Counted from the stretch's first letter, positions 1 to 8,434 are shown. The stretch: DNA of 17,500 nt from Theodoxus fluviatilis (GCA_034096865.1 JAWQFJ010015227.1:1-17500), one strand, 5' to 3'. Numbers and translations are program-made. Notes: a model not told the origin generated them from the sequence alone.

Positions 1-50
1 CACACACATGGACAAACATGCACACACACACATGCACACATGCACGCACA

Positions 51-106
<56 letters not shown>

Positions 107-133
107 TAGGTGCATATATACACTGTCTGCCTG

Positions 134-227
<94 letters not shown>

Positions 228-242
228 ACATATCTAGTTGGA

Positions 243-273
<31 letters not shown>
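1..273. repeat. Compound microsatellite (CA)n-(CT)n-(CA)n-(GT)n
   Basis: Imperfect CA with ATG interruptions runs from 1, becoming pure CA at 59-102. CT follows at 135-188, CA at 189-220 and GT at 245-273. All are dinucleotide arrays, so the open frames across them (His-Thr, Leu-Ser and Cys-Val repeats) are artefacts. The CA block at 189-220 and the GT block at 245-273 are complementary and could fold back on each other. Confidence 0.98.
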
Positions 274-274
<1 letters not shown>

Positions 275-321
275 ACATGCATGCGTGCGCGTGCATGTTT
301 TAACATCTTTATCACCTGCAG

Positions 322-362
322 ACCAGAAACATGGATTTGAGAAAGAGATCATTGTTCTACAG
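322..362 (+). CDS. Candidate short internal exon, unidentified product
   Basis: A possible 41-nt exon. It is preceded by a TTTTAAC branch-like sequence, a short pyrimidine stretch and CACCTGCAG as acceptor, and is followed by CAG|GTCAGT as donor. If it is read from a split first codon, the remaining 13 codons are open and give QKHGFEKEIIVLQ, a charged then hydrophobic peptide. One of the other two frames meets a stop (ATT TGA). I recognise no family. Supporting evidence is only the paired splice-like sites and one open frame, which chance could produce in 17 kb of intron. It lies directly downstream of the GT array. Confidence 0.2.
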
Positions 363-639
363 GTCAGTACAAGTAGAGACAGAAACAAGTTACTACTGCT
401 ACATGAGCCTCTTGGGCAAAGCTGTTGAATAGAGGTGTCTGTTTCTGACCCCAGGACTGACTGAAATCATCTTGACCTCAGCTCTAGGAGGTCATAAGCC
501 AGCTCTGTCACAGTGAGATAGTCCTCTGCATGTACACAGTAGATAGTTGAAGTAGGTTTGCTGCATAGTGGAGACCGGTGATCTTGGTGTTGAAGCATTA
601 AAGGTGGACATGCAACTGGTATAGATAGTTGCATTGAGT
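363..639. other. Unassigned non-coding sequence
   Basis: No convincing gene, RNA or mobile element is visible. Open frames are short and lack codon structure or recognisable motifs. Confidence 0.5.
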
Positions 640-1139
640 TTGCAAGTTTGAAAGATTTTTTAGAAATAAGTCTGCTGGTCAAATTTGGGGCAAGTCGAGT
701 GATTTTGAAGTCTTGATTAGACCCTCACCACCCCACACCTAAGTAGTTGTGGTGAGGCCAATCGAAAATATAGTTGATGTTATGGTAACATGGTTATATA
801 AAAAAATAGGGTCTGCTTTTCTGTGAGCTCATTGACAAGTTAAGTCTGCAAGGTTGAAAGTCTCCCTACAAGTCTGGGAGTGGGGAAGTCTGCTGGCGTA
901 GAAGTGTGGGTGATGCATCTGCTAAAGTGGGTGTCTGATTTGCAAGTCTGATACTTTTTTTGCTTGTCCTCTGGTGAATCTGTCTGCAAGCCTGCTACTC
1001 AGTCCTCAGATTTGAAATTTGCCCTCAGGGAGTCCTTTCCCTAGTGTGCCATTGAGGAAGTCTGCCAAGCCTGTAAGTAGCAAGCCTGTAACTTTAGTGT
1101 AAGTAGCAAGCTTGCCGATTTTCTGAGTCTGTCCACAGA
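640..1139. repeat. Decayed outlying units of the 21-bp minisatellite
   Basis: The hallmark AAGTCTG, often followed by C or CTG, recurs at irregular intervals through this stretch (for example near 668, 841, 889, 943 and 1058), and CAAGCCTG or CAAGCTTG variants occur near 987 and 1070-1112. The units are too diverged for a fixed period. They grade into the clean array that starts near 1140, so this looks like the old edge of that array. A 9-bp inverted repeat, CCTCACCAC at 723-731 and GTGGTGAGG at 749-757, could form a small hairpin. The two strands show no coding signal. Confidence 0.45.
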
Positions 1140-1402
1140 TCTTCCAAATCTGCAGAGTTTGTCTGCCAATCAGCAAAGTCTGTCTTGCCTGTCTCCCAAG
1201 TCTGTCTGCCAATCTTCCAAGTCTGCTATTCTGTCTGCCACTTTTCCAAGTCGGCAGATCTGTCTGCCAATCTGCAAAGTCTGTCTTGCCTGTCTCCCAA
1301 GTCTGTCTGCCAATCTTCCAAGAGTGGTACTCTGTCTGCCACTTTTGCAAGTCAGCAGATCTGTCTGCTAATCTACCAAGTCTGTCTGGTACTAATTTTA
1401 AG
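1140..1402. repeat. Minisatellite, 21-bp unit, left segment
   Basis: Tandem units close to AAGTCTGTCTGCCAATCTTCC, with variants TGCAAAGTCTGTCTTGCC and CACTTTTCC. There is an internal duplication of about 100 bp: the block beginning near 1160 (CAATCAGCAAAGTCTG) recurs from near 1268 (CAATCTGCAAAGTCTG). The array is interrupted at 1403 by a retroposon and resumes at about 1603. Confidence 0.9.
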
Positions 1403-1602
1403 TCTGTGGGTTGGGGGTCAGAATTGACCCACTGCGTCACCCTATGCAATGTGAGAGAGGCGAATATCTATTCTAGGGACATCGTGACTTCATTTGCTCT
1501 TACTCTAAACTATTCCAGTGAATTTCGTGCTCACTGGCCTTACGTAGCCTACGGAGACTGATAGGCTGATAGGCCATAAAACGCCATCTATCCATCCATC
1601 CA
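1403..1602 (+). mobile_element. Short ATCC-tailed retroposon, copy A
   Basis: This 200-bp block is unlike the surrounding minisatellite and closely matches the block at 8013-8204 from end to end. Shared parts in order are GTGGGTTGGG-GTCAGAAT, ACCCAC-GC, CCCTATGCAA, CTAGGGAC, TTTACTCTAAAC or its equivalent, GTGCTCACTGGCCTTAC, TAGCCTAC, and a terminal ATCC run. The head carries GTGGGT and ACCCAC facing each other, a potential 6-bp stem. No RNA polymerase III A or B box is evident, so this is either an atypical SINE or a short 3' fragment of a LINE. Only AAGT is shared between the two flanks, so the target duplication is uncertain. Confidence 0.7.
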
Positions 1603-2758
1603 AGTAAGTTTGCCAGTCTGTCTGCCAAGCTTCCAGGTTTGTCTGCCGTTCTTCCAAGTCTGCACAAATTTGTCCACCAATCTTCCAAATCTGTAAAAAT
1701 CTGTCTACCAATCTTCCAAGTCTGTCTGCCCATCTTCCAAGTCTGTCTGCCAGTCTTCCAAGTCTGTTTGCCAGTCTTCCGAGTCTGTCTGTCAGTCTGC
1801 CAAGTATGCCAGTTTGCAAATCTTTCCAAGTCTGCCAGTCTGCCAATCTTCCAAGTCTGCAAAAATATGTCTGCCAATCTTCCAAGTCTGTCTGCCAGCC
1901 TTCCAAGTCTGTCTGCCAGTCTTCCCTTTGTCAGTCTGCCAAATATGCCAGTTTGCCAATCTTCCAAGTCTGCCAGTCTGCCAATCTTCCACGTCTGTCT
2001 GCCAGTCTTCCAAGTCTGTCTGCCAGCCTTCCAAGTCTGTCTGCCAGTCTTCCCTTTGTCAGTCTGCCAAATATGCCAGTCTGCCAATCTTCCACGTCTG
2101 TCTGCCAGTCTTCCAAGTCTGCCAGTCTGCCAATCTTCCAAGTCTGTCTGCCAGCCTTCCAAGTCTGTCTGCCAGTCTTCCCTTTGTCAGTCTGCCAAGT
2201 ATGCCAGTTTGCCAATCTTCCAAGTCTGCCAGTCTGCCAATCTTCCACGTCTGTCTGCCAGTCTTCCAAGTCCACAAATCTGTCTGCCAGTCTTCCAAGT
2301 CCACAAATCTGTCTGCCAGTCTTCCAAGTATGTCTGCCAGACATCCAAATCTTCCAGTTTGCCAATCTTCCAAGTCTGTCTGTTAGTCTTCCAAGTCCGC
2401 AAATCTATATGCCAGTCTTCCAAGTATGTCTGCCAGTCATCCAAGTCTTCCAGTTTGCCAAACTTCCAAGTCTGCAAAATTTTCTGCCAGTCTTCCAAGT
2501 CTGCCAGTTTGCCAATATTCCAAGATTGTCTGCCAATATTCCAAGTCTGTCTGCCAATCTTGTAAGTCCTTCCACCAGTCTTTCAAGTCGTAGACTATCA
2601 GTCTGTCTGGCAGTCTACTTCGTCTTCCAATATGCCAATCTTCCAAGTAAGCAAATACATCTGCCAATTTTTCTATTGTGTACGCCAATCTCCCAAGTCT
2701 GCGACCCTGTCTGCCTGTCTTCCACATCTGTCTGCCAATCTCCCAAGTTTCCCAGTCT
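1603..2758. repeat. Minisatellite, 21-bp unit with 128-bp higher-order repeat
   Basis: About fifty units of a 21-bp sequence close to AAGTCTGTCTGCCAGTCTTCC. A higher-order period is visible: the variant CCCTTTGTCAGTCTGCC begins at 1924, 2052 and 2180, exactly 128 bp apart. Near 2265-2470 a different variant takes over, with CCACAAATCTG or CCGCAAATCT inserted. Because the unit length is a multiple of three and lacks stops in several frames, long open frames exist on both strands (plus-strand Ser/Cys/Gln-rich, minus-strand Gly-Arg-Leu-Ala-Asp-rich). This is expected of the array and is not evidence of a gene. The right end, 2580-2758, is degenerate. Confidence 0.95.
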
Positions 2759-2764
2759 GAGAGT

Positions 2765-2950
2765 TTTTTTTAGGGGGTGGGGGGGGGTGTGAGGGGGTGG
2801 GGGTGGGGGGTGGGGGGGTGGGAGGAAGGAGAAGAAACGGCTAGGGCTTCCAGGAATGGTGAGGTGAGGACAGCATCAGAGGTCTGCCAGGCGTCCAGTG
2901 TTTCAAGGCCGGCCGGCTGGAGTCCGGTGGGGGTGGGGTGGGGGGGGGGG
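2765..2950 (+). repeat. G-rich, G-quadruplex-prone tract
   Basis: Runs of three to ten or more G separated by single T or short spacers occur at about 2773-2823, and again at about 2927-2951. Each segment has many more than four G runs with one-base loops, the pattern of stable intramolecular quadruplexes. A GGCCGGCCGG palindrome-like sequence lies between them. No gene is evident. Confidence 0.85.
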
Positions 2951-3122
2951 GTGAAGCGGTTATGGAGGGTGTGTGTGGGATGCAGAGTGAGAGTGAAGGG
3001 GTTATGGGAGGGGTATGTAGAAGGGGAGAGGGGGGGGTGAAGGGGTTATGGGAGGGGTGTGTAGGATGGAGAGAGGTAGGTGAAGGGGTTATGGGAGGGG
3101 TGTGTGGGAGTGGGGGTGGGTG
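2951..3122. repeat. 43-bp tandem repeat, about 4 units
   Basis: Units beginning GTGAAGGGGTTATGGGAGGG start at about 2951, 2993, 3037 and 3080, giving periods of 42, 44 and 43 bp. Units differ mainly in their 3' halves. The G-rich character continues to about 3230 with a further GTGAGGGGGG-GCGAGGGAGG duplication near 3142-3200. Confidence 0.85.
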
Positions 3123-3239
3123 GGACGGAGTTAGTGATGAGTGAGGGGGGGCGAGGGAGGCTGGAGTGGATGAGTGAGGGGGGTAGGGGGGGCGAGGGAG
3201 GTTGGAGGTCTAGAGAGAGGGGGGAGAGCGCTGGAGAAG

Positions 3240-4260
3240 CATGAGTGTGCTGCCCAGATCAATACAAGCATTATTATGAGGGAAGCTGACTCATGCCGGG
3301 AGCCGGCCGGCGGACTACACTGGCAGTAGCGGGCCTGGGTCCCGTCTCTCTGTCTCTCTTCCTCGCTGAGCTGTAGCTAGCCCTGTCTGACAATCCTCCC
3401 CCCACCCCTTTTCTTCAACTCCCGTCCCCCCCTTCCGATCGTCCATAATCTCCTAGTTCTTCCCTGACCCCTCCTCACCCCAGAGCTCCCATCCTCGCTA
3501 CTTCTTCCCGTCACTTGCTCCGCCCGACTGGATTTAGCCCGGCCCGTACGTACGGAGGGGGAGTTGGACGAGAGGATAGCTGGAACTGGGCGAGCTCAGC
3601 AAACTTGCACTGTCCCATGGGGGTAGAGAGAGAAAGAGAGAAAGACAGTGCTAGTAGTAAATGTCTCATTTCTGAGTAATAAGTGGACTCCATCGCAACC
3701 AGACTCTACAGGGCTTTTCCAGACAAACTCTCACCCCCTTCCCCCCACCCCTCCTTCCTACCCCTTACCAGTTCTCTTCCCCCTTCCCCTCACTTGGGAC
3801 CTCTGTCAGTGTATCCAGCCAGCTGTCAGACAGACAGGCTGCCACTGCCAGCATTCGACTCACAGACGGAGAGAAAAGGGAAAAGTCGCCGGCTACAACC
3901 CAACTCCGAAAAAAGTCAGGAAGAGAGAGAGAGGATCTAGGAAGAACAGTCGCCAATAAGGAGTCAACAGATACGAAGAGGAAGAGAAGGAGATCGGTAC
4001 ACTCGCCTGGCTTGTGGGGTTCACTCGGGGTTTCGGCAGTGCAAACAGAGCCTGTGCAGTTTGTGGAGGTTGCAGTTGGTCTGTTCAGTCCAGTCTGTGA
4101 CGTTCTCTTTCGGATGGCTAGCGTTGGAAAGTCAACTGGCCGGACACACCATAACATGTGCAGGCTTCCAGTGGATAAGCTGGGTGTGACGATTGCCCTG
4201 CAGCATCGTTCAGGGTGGGACGTGGCAGCGGTCACGGAGGCTGTCTGAGGCCAAGCTGAG
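3240..4260 (+). promoter_or_regulatory. CpG-richer stretch; candidate promoter and 5' UTR exon
   Basis: CpG is clearly more frequent here than in most of the window (GCCGGCCGGCGG, GATCGTCC, GCCCGTACGTACGG, CGAGCTC). A TGACTCA AP-1-type core lies near 3288, and GTACGTAC is palindromic. The segment from about 3840 to 4010 is purine-rich and resembles a 5' leader. A short plus-strand open frame ends at 4248 with a segment beginning MASVGKSTGRTHHNM, but its ATG has C at -3 and no splice donor or family match is visible. Promoter function is inferred from composition only. The strand follows the nearby candidate exons. Confidence 0.3.
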
Positions 4261-5401
4261 GCTGGCTGTTTTCAACCTGGTTGTGGTCAGCTCGCCCCCC
4301 AATCCTCCTGTCATGTGCAAAACTGTTTCACAGAACTGTTCTCCTCTCCTTCTGGTCAGCTTGCCCTCGTGTGCTGTGAAAATACTGCCTTCTGCTGTGT
4401 CGTAGAACAGTTCGGTTTCTCCTTGCCTCAGCACTCTGGATACTGAAAGTACTGCTCTAAGCTGTGTCGAAGGATAGATCATATTGTCCTGCAGACCAAC
4501 TCTTTCTAAAGCTGTCGTTTTTGTCTGTGTTCTGCCCTGTGGTGTGCACATCCCTCCTTTGATGAGGTTCCTGCACAACCGGTGCACTTACTTTCCATAA
4601 GAATCTGGCCAGGAACTCTGGCACATTACCGAGAAGTTCCTTGATGTGGCATGTGCCACAGATAAATTCATAACAAGAACCTCGACCAAGTGGGGGATGT
4701 ATCATTTGTTGAGCTCATAGAGGAGAATGAAGGGAAATTGTAGTCTTTGAAAACCTGCACATGATCATGGGGAAGTTTTGCAGACACAACTCTGGTGATA
4801 TACATAGTGTCCTTGGATATCCAGGTCTGGACTTTTCCAGGGAAAGGGGAAGAGACCATTGCTGTTGCGGATAGGTAGACTCCATAGATCAGACCTGACT
4901 CTCTTCTGCCTCTTCTTGCCATATGCAACAGCTGTGTACAAATTGTCTTCTGGAGTTGTTTTCCTGGTGGAACAAACTCCTCCCCAGTGCTGCTTGAACA
5001 GAATTTTGCCTAGAAGACAGTGCATCCACAGATGATGGGGATACTTCCAACCCATCTTGGCTCATCCCCAGTGTCCCCTTCTCATCTAGCCATGCCCCAA
5101 GTTTCTGATAATGGGACGTCCAGCGCGGATTACTGACTTCCGGCATTCCCAGCTCTGTGTGTGCCTGTTTTGCTGAGTATTGGAAAATATTATTATGAGC
5201 CATGGCTGGACTGCAGCAAGTGGGCCCATCCAAATAGCCTTTTGCTGATGCAAGCTGGTGTGTAGACTGGAACTGCCGGCTGAATGCAATTGAGCTGGAG
5301 TTGCTGTCTGCCCGTTGCTCATCTTCACTAGCATTTGCCTCAGTTGGTAATGTATTGGTTAGTTCAATATGCTGTGCTTTTACTCTCTCCTTTTTCAGCA
5401 A
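4261..5401. other. Unassigned sequence with a possible decayed minus-strand coding remnant
   Basis: No clear gene. On the minus strand, overlapping open frames in different registers between about 5300 and 4460 give patches with ordinary amino-acid composition (for example EFICGTCHIKELLGNVPEF and DNLYTAVAYGKKRQK). This could be an old frameshifted transposase or retrogene, but I cannot match any patch to a family. Random non-coding sequence remains a good alternative. Confidence 0.25.
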
Positions 5402-5443
5402 TCTCTCCCTCTCTCTCTCTGTGTGTCTCTCTCTCTCTCTGTC

Positions 5444-5509
<66 letters not shown>
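5402..5509. repeat. (CT)n microsatellite
   Basis: Near-pure CT with a few GT interruptions up to about 5454, then an uninterrupted run to 5509. Confidence 0.98.
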
Positions 5510-5512
<3 letters not shown>

Positions 5513-5730
5513 CTTGATTGCTTGTGGCCTAAGCATTTTGGCATTTGCCAATGTTCTTTGTGTGACAATGCCTAGAAGCCATGGTGGAATAATCAGTTTT
5601 GGATGTGAGCCAGACTGTTTATGTGGCAGATATAGTGTGGTTTGTGAGAATTGTCAGCATGCTCTCCAATGAAGCCCAATCCATTCTGATAATTGGTAAC
5701 TGACATCTGGAATTGGATCTGTCTGATTTG

Positions 5731-5734
<4 letters not shown>

Positions 5735-5792
<58 letters not shown>
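5735..5792. repeat. (GT)n microsatellite
   Basis: 29 uninterrupted GT units. Confidence 0.98.
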
Positions 5793-5794
<2 letters not shown>

Positions 5795-6555
5795 CTCTGA
5801 TCAAAATTGATATGTCTTTCTGACTGAGATTGAATCTACAGGTGAAATATCATGAAAAAGGATAGGTATGTGATTGTAAACAGCTTTTTGGGGGTCTAAT
5901 GTTGGAGGATTGCAGATAATGTGTAATGAGGACATTTTATGGATGAATAATTTGACAGAAAGAAGTTTTTTCTTTGCTTTTGAAGCATACATATTACATA
6001 GAAGCAACTATTGATAATCAGATCATGATGATCGTGACTATAATGGAAGTAGCAGCTGTTATGATCATAGCATTCACATTCATAACATTTGAAGCATATT
6101 TTCTCAGCTTTTGAAAACTCTGGGTATTACAATTTTTTAAAAAGACTTTTACCATGGGGATTGTTACAGTCTGGTGCTATGTAAAACTGCACATAATTTA
6201 CATTTTGTTTTTCAATGCAAGTCAAAGTAATTCTCACTAAGAAAAACAGGAACCTAAATGAAAATGTGTAATTTTGTGCAGGCACTTTTGACTGGCACAT
6301 TTATGGCATTCTGATGCTATTAAGGTCACAGACACAACAATAGTTGTAGTCAAAGTAACCTGTCTGACTCTTTTTTTAATGGCCAACTGTAAACCTCTTT
6401 CCATCATGCTAAAGATAAAAAGGAAAAAGAAAAACTGACAGTGAACAACAAACTAAGTGCTGTCCCATCTTCCCTGCCCTATGAGCACTCAGGGAATCCA
6501 CAAGTTGAGCAAAAGGAAAGCATTTTCAGCAAAAAGAAAGTTTGATTTACATTCA
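5793..6555. other. AT-rich sequence with no recognised feature
   Basis: Both strands are rich in stops and I see no gene, RNA or repeat boundary. It ends at the left terminal repeat of the MITE. Confidence 0.5.
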
Positions 6556-6592
6556 ATATGTGACCAGCCACGACAAAACCAGTGCTAAGTCG
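6556..6592 (+). repeat. Left terminal inverted repeat of the 618-bp MITE
   Basis: Pairs without mismatch to 7143-7179. Outer bases 6557-6558 (TA) are the presumed target duplication. Confidence 0.88.
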
Positions 6593-7176
6593 CGCGGCAC
6601 TATTTTGCGCTACGACTGAAAAAAGGCAGGGAGGGTCACTCTGGGTGATTTTCACTTTTTGATAAAAATAGATTCTACATGGTTTAAACTATCATGCCAG
6701 TAAAGGAAACATGTTGAAGAATTATATTTTGATGTTAAAATAAAGACTTTTGTGTTATGTATTGTTTCAAAAGCTCCCTGTAATTAGCGTAAATTGCCTC
6801 ATTTTATCCGCAATAAACACACCTAAACCCTTGCAGAACCCCTTCATGTTATATACCGTTAGAAAGGCCGCTCTCTAGGCGTTCCTGCTCTGTGGATGTC
6901 GAAGAAAGATTAGGTCAGCAATTTTTGGAAACGGAGTTTGAAATACCGTTGCTAAGGTGTTTAATGTCTAAAGAGGGTAAATCTTCTGAGACCGTTTTTT
7001 CAAAATGACCGCTGCTTCAGTACTCAACTTGAAATGCCTGTAACTCCTATTCTAATTAACTCACACTGTTCATTCTTATATCAAAACAAACAGAAATGAA
7101 TGCAGAATTCAAAAATATTAAAACCCTGTTTTGTCCAAAAATCGACTTAGCACTGGTTTTGTCGTGGCTGGTCACA
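6559..7176. mobile_element. MITE, 618 bp, 37-bp terminal inverted repeats, TA duplication
   Basis: The sequence at 6556-6592 (including TGTGACCAGCCACGAC and AGTGCTAAGTCG) is the exact reverse complement of 7143-7179. The match covers TA on each side, which I interpret as a TA target-site duplication, leaving TGTGACC...GGTCACA as the ends. A 2-bp TA target is typical of Tc1/mariner-type transposition, though ends whose outermost bases pair with the duplicated TA make the exact boundary ambiguous by one or two bases. The interior is AT-rich with no transposase-like open frame, so the element is non-autonomous. The perfect 37-bp match suggests relatively recent insertion. Confidence 0.85.
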
Positions 7177-7179
7177 TAT
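7143..7179 (-). repeat. Right terminal inverted repeat of the 618-bp MITE
   Basis: Exact reverse complement of 6556-6592. Bases 7177-7178 (TA) are the presumed target duplication. Confidence 0.88.
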
Positions 7180-7257
7180 GGCCTCTTCAAAATATTTGTA
7201 AATTATGAAGAAAAAAAGTTTAGGCCAAACTACTGACCCCAACTTTCCCCCCTGGCA

Positions 7258-7292
<35 letters not shown>

Positions 7293-7823
7293 ATCTTAAT
7301 GACAACTTTTTGGGGGTCTCAAATCTACTAGGATTTGAAAAATAAAACCAAAAGACATTTTATAAAGGGAGAAAAAAAACTCTTAAAGTAGAGCTTATTT
7401 CAGTGAGTTTTGTTTTACAATATCTTCTTTTTTGTCCTCAATGATAATAACGATAGTTAGATGTAATACTAATAGAAACAAAAATTGTTAGAGGAAAACA
7501 GTTGTGTAATGTTGGTATACCTTTTCAAATGCTCATGTAAAGGAGAACAGGCAAACAGCATGCAGGCTGGCAAAGAAACAGTTATGTACCTAAATTCTTT
7601 TACATGATATGATTGACATTTTAATTAAAAATCCACTGTAACTTAGGTTTCACTGCCATATCATTGATGATGTGACATTTTATATTTTCATTTCCCCGCC
7701 ATGTCCAAAATTATACAGTTTTCAGTGCATGTCCAAATTGTTCTATATTTTTTTCCCCCCTTAAAATCTGGATCAGTTTCTTGGATGATTCTTTCACGTT
7801 TCATTTCCGAAATCTCTCATTCT
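7180..7823. other. AT-rich non-coding sequence with a 29-base C run
   Basis: No gene is visible. The stretch contains an uninterrupted run of 29 C at 7260-7288, just preceded by TTTCCCCCCTGG. The rest is AT-rich with dense stops on both strands. Confidence 0.6.
7260..7288. repeat. Poly-C homopolymer, 29 bases
   Basis: Uninterrupted C run. The length in the assembly may be inexact, because long C/G homopolymers are error-prone to sequence. Confidence 0.9.
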
Positions 7824-8045
7824 CTAATGGTGTAAACACTTTTAGCATTGTATCTGACAACATCGGCCTCCTGTGGGTTGGAAGTCAGAATACACCGCTA
7901 ATGGTGTAAACACTTTTAGCATTGTATTTGACAACATTGGCCTCCTGTGGGTTGGGAGTCAGAATAGACCGCTAATGGTGTAAACACTTTTAGCATTGTA
8001 TCTGACAACATCGGCCTCCTGTGGGTTGGGAGTCAGAATACACCC
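7824..8045. repeat. Three 74-bp tandem units ending in a retroposon head
   Basis: Units start at 7824, 7898 and 7972, each beginning CTAATGGTGTAAACACTTTT and ending near AGTCAGAATACACC. They differ at only a few bases. Each unit consists of the retroposon's 5' target flank (including ATCTGACAACATC or a one-base variant) followed by the first 33 or so bases of the retroposon itself. The third unit continues into the full element. Confidence 0.95.
8000..8012 (+). repeat. Target-site duplication, left copy
   Basis: ATCTGACAACATC, identical to 8205-8217. It also occurs at the equivalent place in the first 74-bp unit, and with one C-to-T change in ATC-TGAC plus one in ACATC in the second. Confidence 0.8.
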
Positions 8046-8204
8046 ACCGCATCTCCCTATGCAAAATTTTCCTAACAGTCGAAAAACTAGGGACGCCATT
8101 TCTTGATTTGCATTTACTCTAAACCTATTCTAGTAATTTTTGTGCTCACTGGCCTTACCTAGCCTACAAAGGCAGATAAACCGTAGAACACCATCCATCC
8201 ATCC
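8013..8204 (+). mobile_element. Short ATCC-tailed retroposon, copy B, with 13-bp target duplication
   Basis: The 13-mer ATCTGACAACATC occurs at 8000-8012 and again at 8205-8217, bracketing a 192-bp block that starts GGCCTCCTGTGGGTTGGG and ends in ATCCATCCATCC. A 13-bp duplication plus a short tandem 3' tail is the signature of target-primed reverse transcription. The head has facing GTGGGT and ACCCAC, as in copy A. No A or B box is apparent, so its promoter and the LINE that mobilised it are unknown. The last bases of the tail could equally belong to the duplication (both contain ATC), so the 3' boundary is uncertain by a few bases. Confidence 0.8.
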
Positions 8205-8217
8205 ATCTGACAACATC
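8205..8217 (+). repeat. Target-site duplication, right copy
   Basis: ATCTGACAACATC immediately after the ATCC tail, identical to 8000-8012. Confidence 0.8.
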
Positions 8218-8354
8218 ATGAAGTAGACCATCTTTTTTTGAAAACGATGTTTTTGATACGTTTGCCTTTAGGCTACAGAGAATCATTGTGTGACATCAGT
8301 CAAGACTCCATTGCCCATCAATTGCTCTTCAGCTTTGTCGCATGCGGCTGCCTG

Positions 8355-8434
8355 TGTTTTAAACTATTCTTGTGATTTCCATGCTCAGTGGTTGTACATC
8401 ACCTACAAAGAGTGATAGGCTGTTATAATACACT
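8355..8434 (+). mobile_element. ATCC-tailed retroposon, copy C, 3' part
   Basis: Matches copies A and B in order: TTTAAACTATTC, GTGATTT, ATGCTCAGTGG, ACCTACAAAG, TGATAGGC, then the start of the ATCC-based array at 8435. The 5' part is diverged or truncated. Its tail appears to have seeded the following long array. Confidence 0.6.

Noticed and set aside
18..428. Open frames of His-Thr and Leu-Ser repeats at the window start
   Set aside because: They are translations of CA and CT microsatellites with no non-repeat coding content.
1140..2758. Resemblance of regularly spaced repeats to a CRISPR array
   Set aside because: Units are contiguous with no unique spacers, there are no cas genes, and the context is eukaryotic.
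1500..2792. Long open frames on both strands in the minisatellite (up to 328 codons)
   Set aside because: The 21-bp unit is a multiple of three and free of stops in several frames, so long open frames are expected without selection.
4889..5551. 220-codon minus-strand open frame as an intact gene
   Set aside because: Its first third is a GA-repeat translation (Arg-Glu). The remainder matches no family and shares space with equally long frames in other registers.
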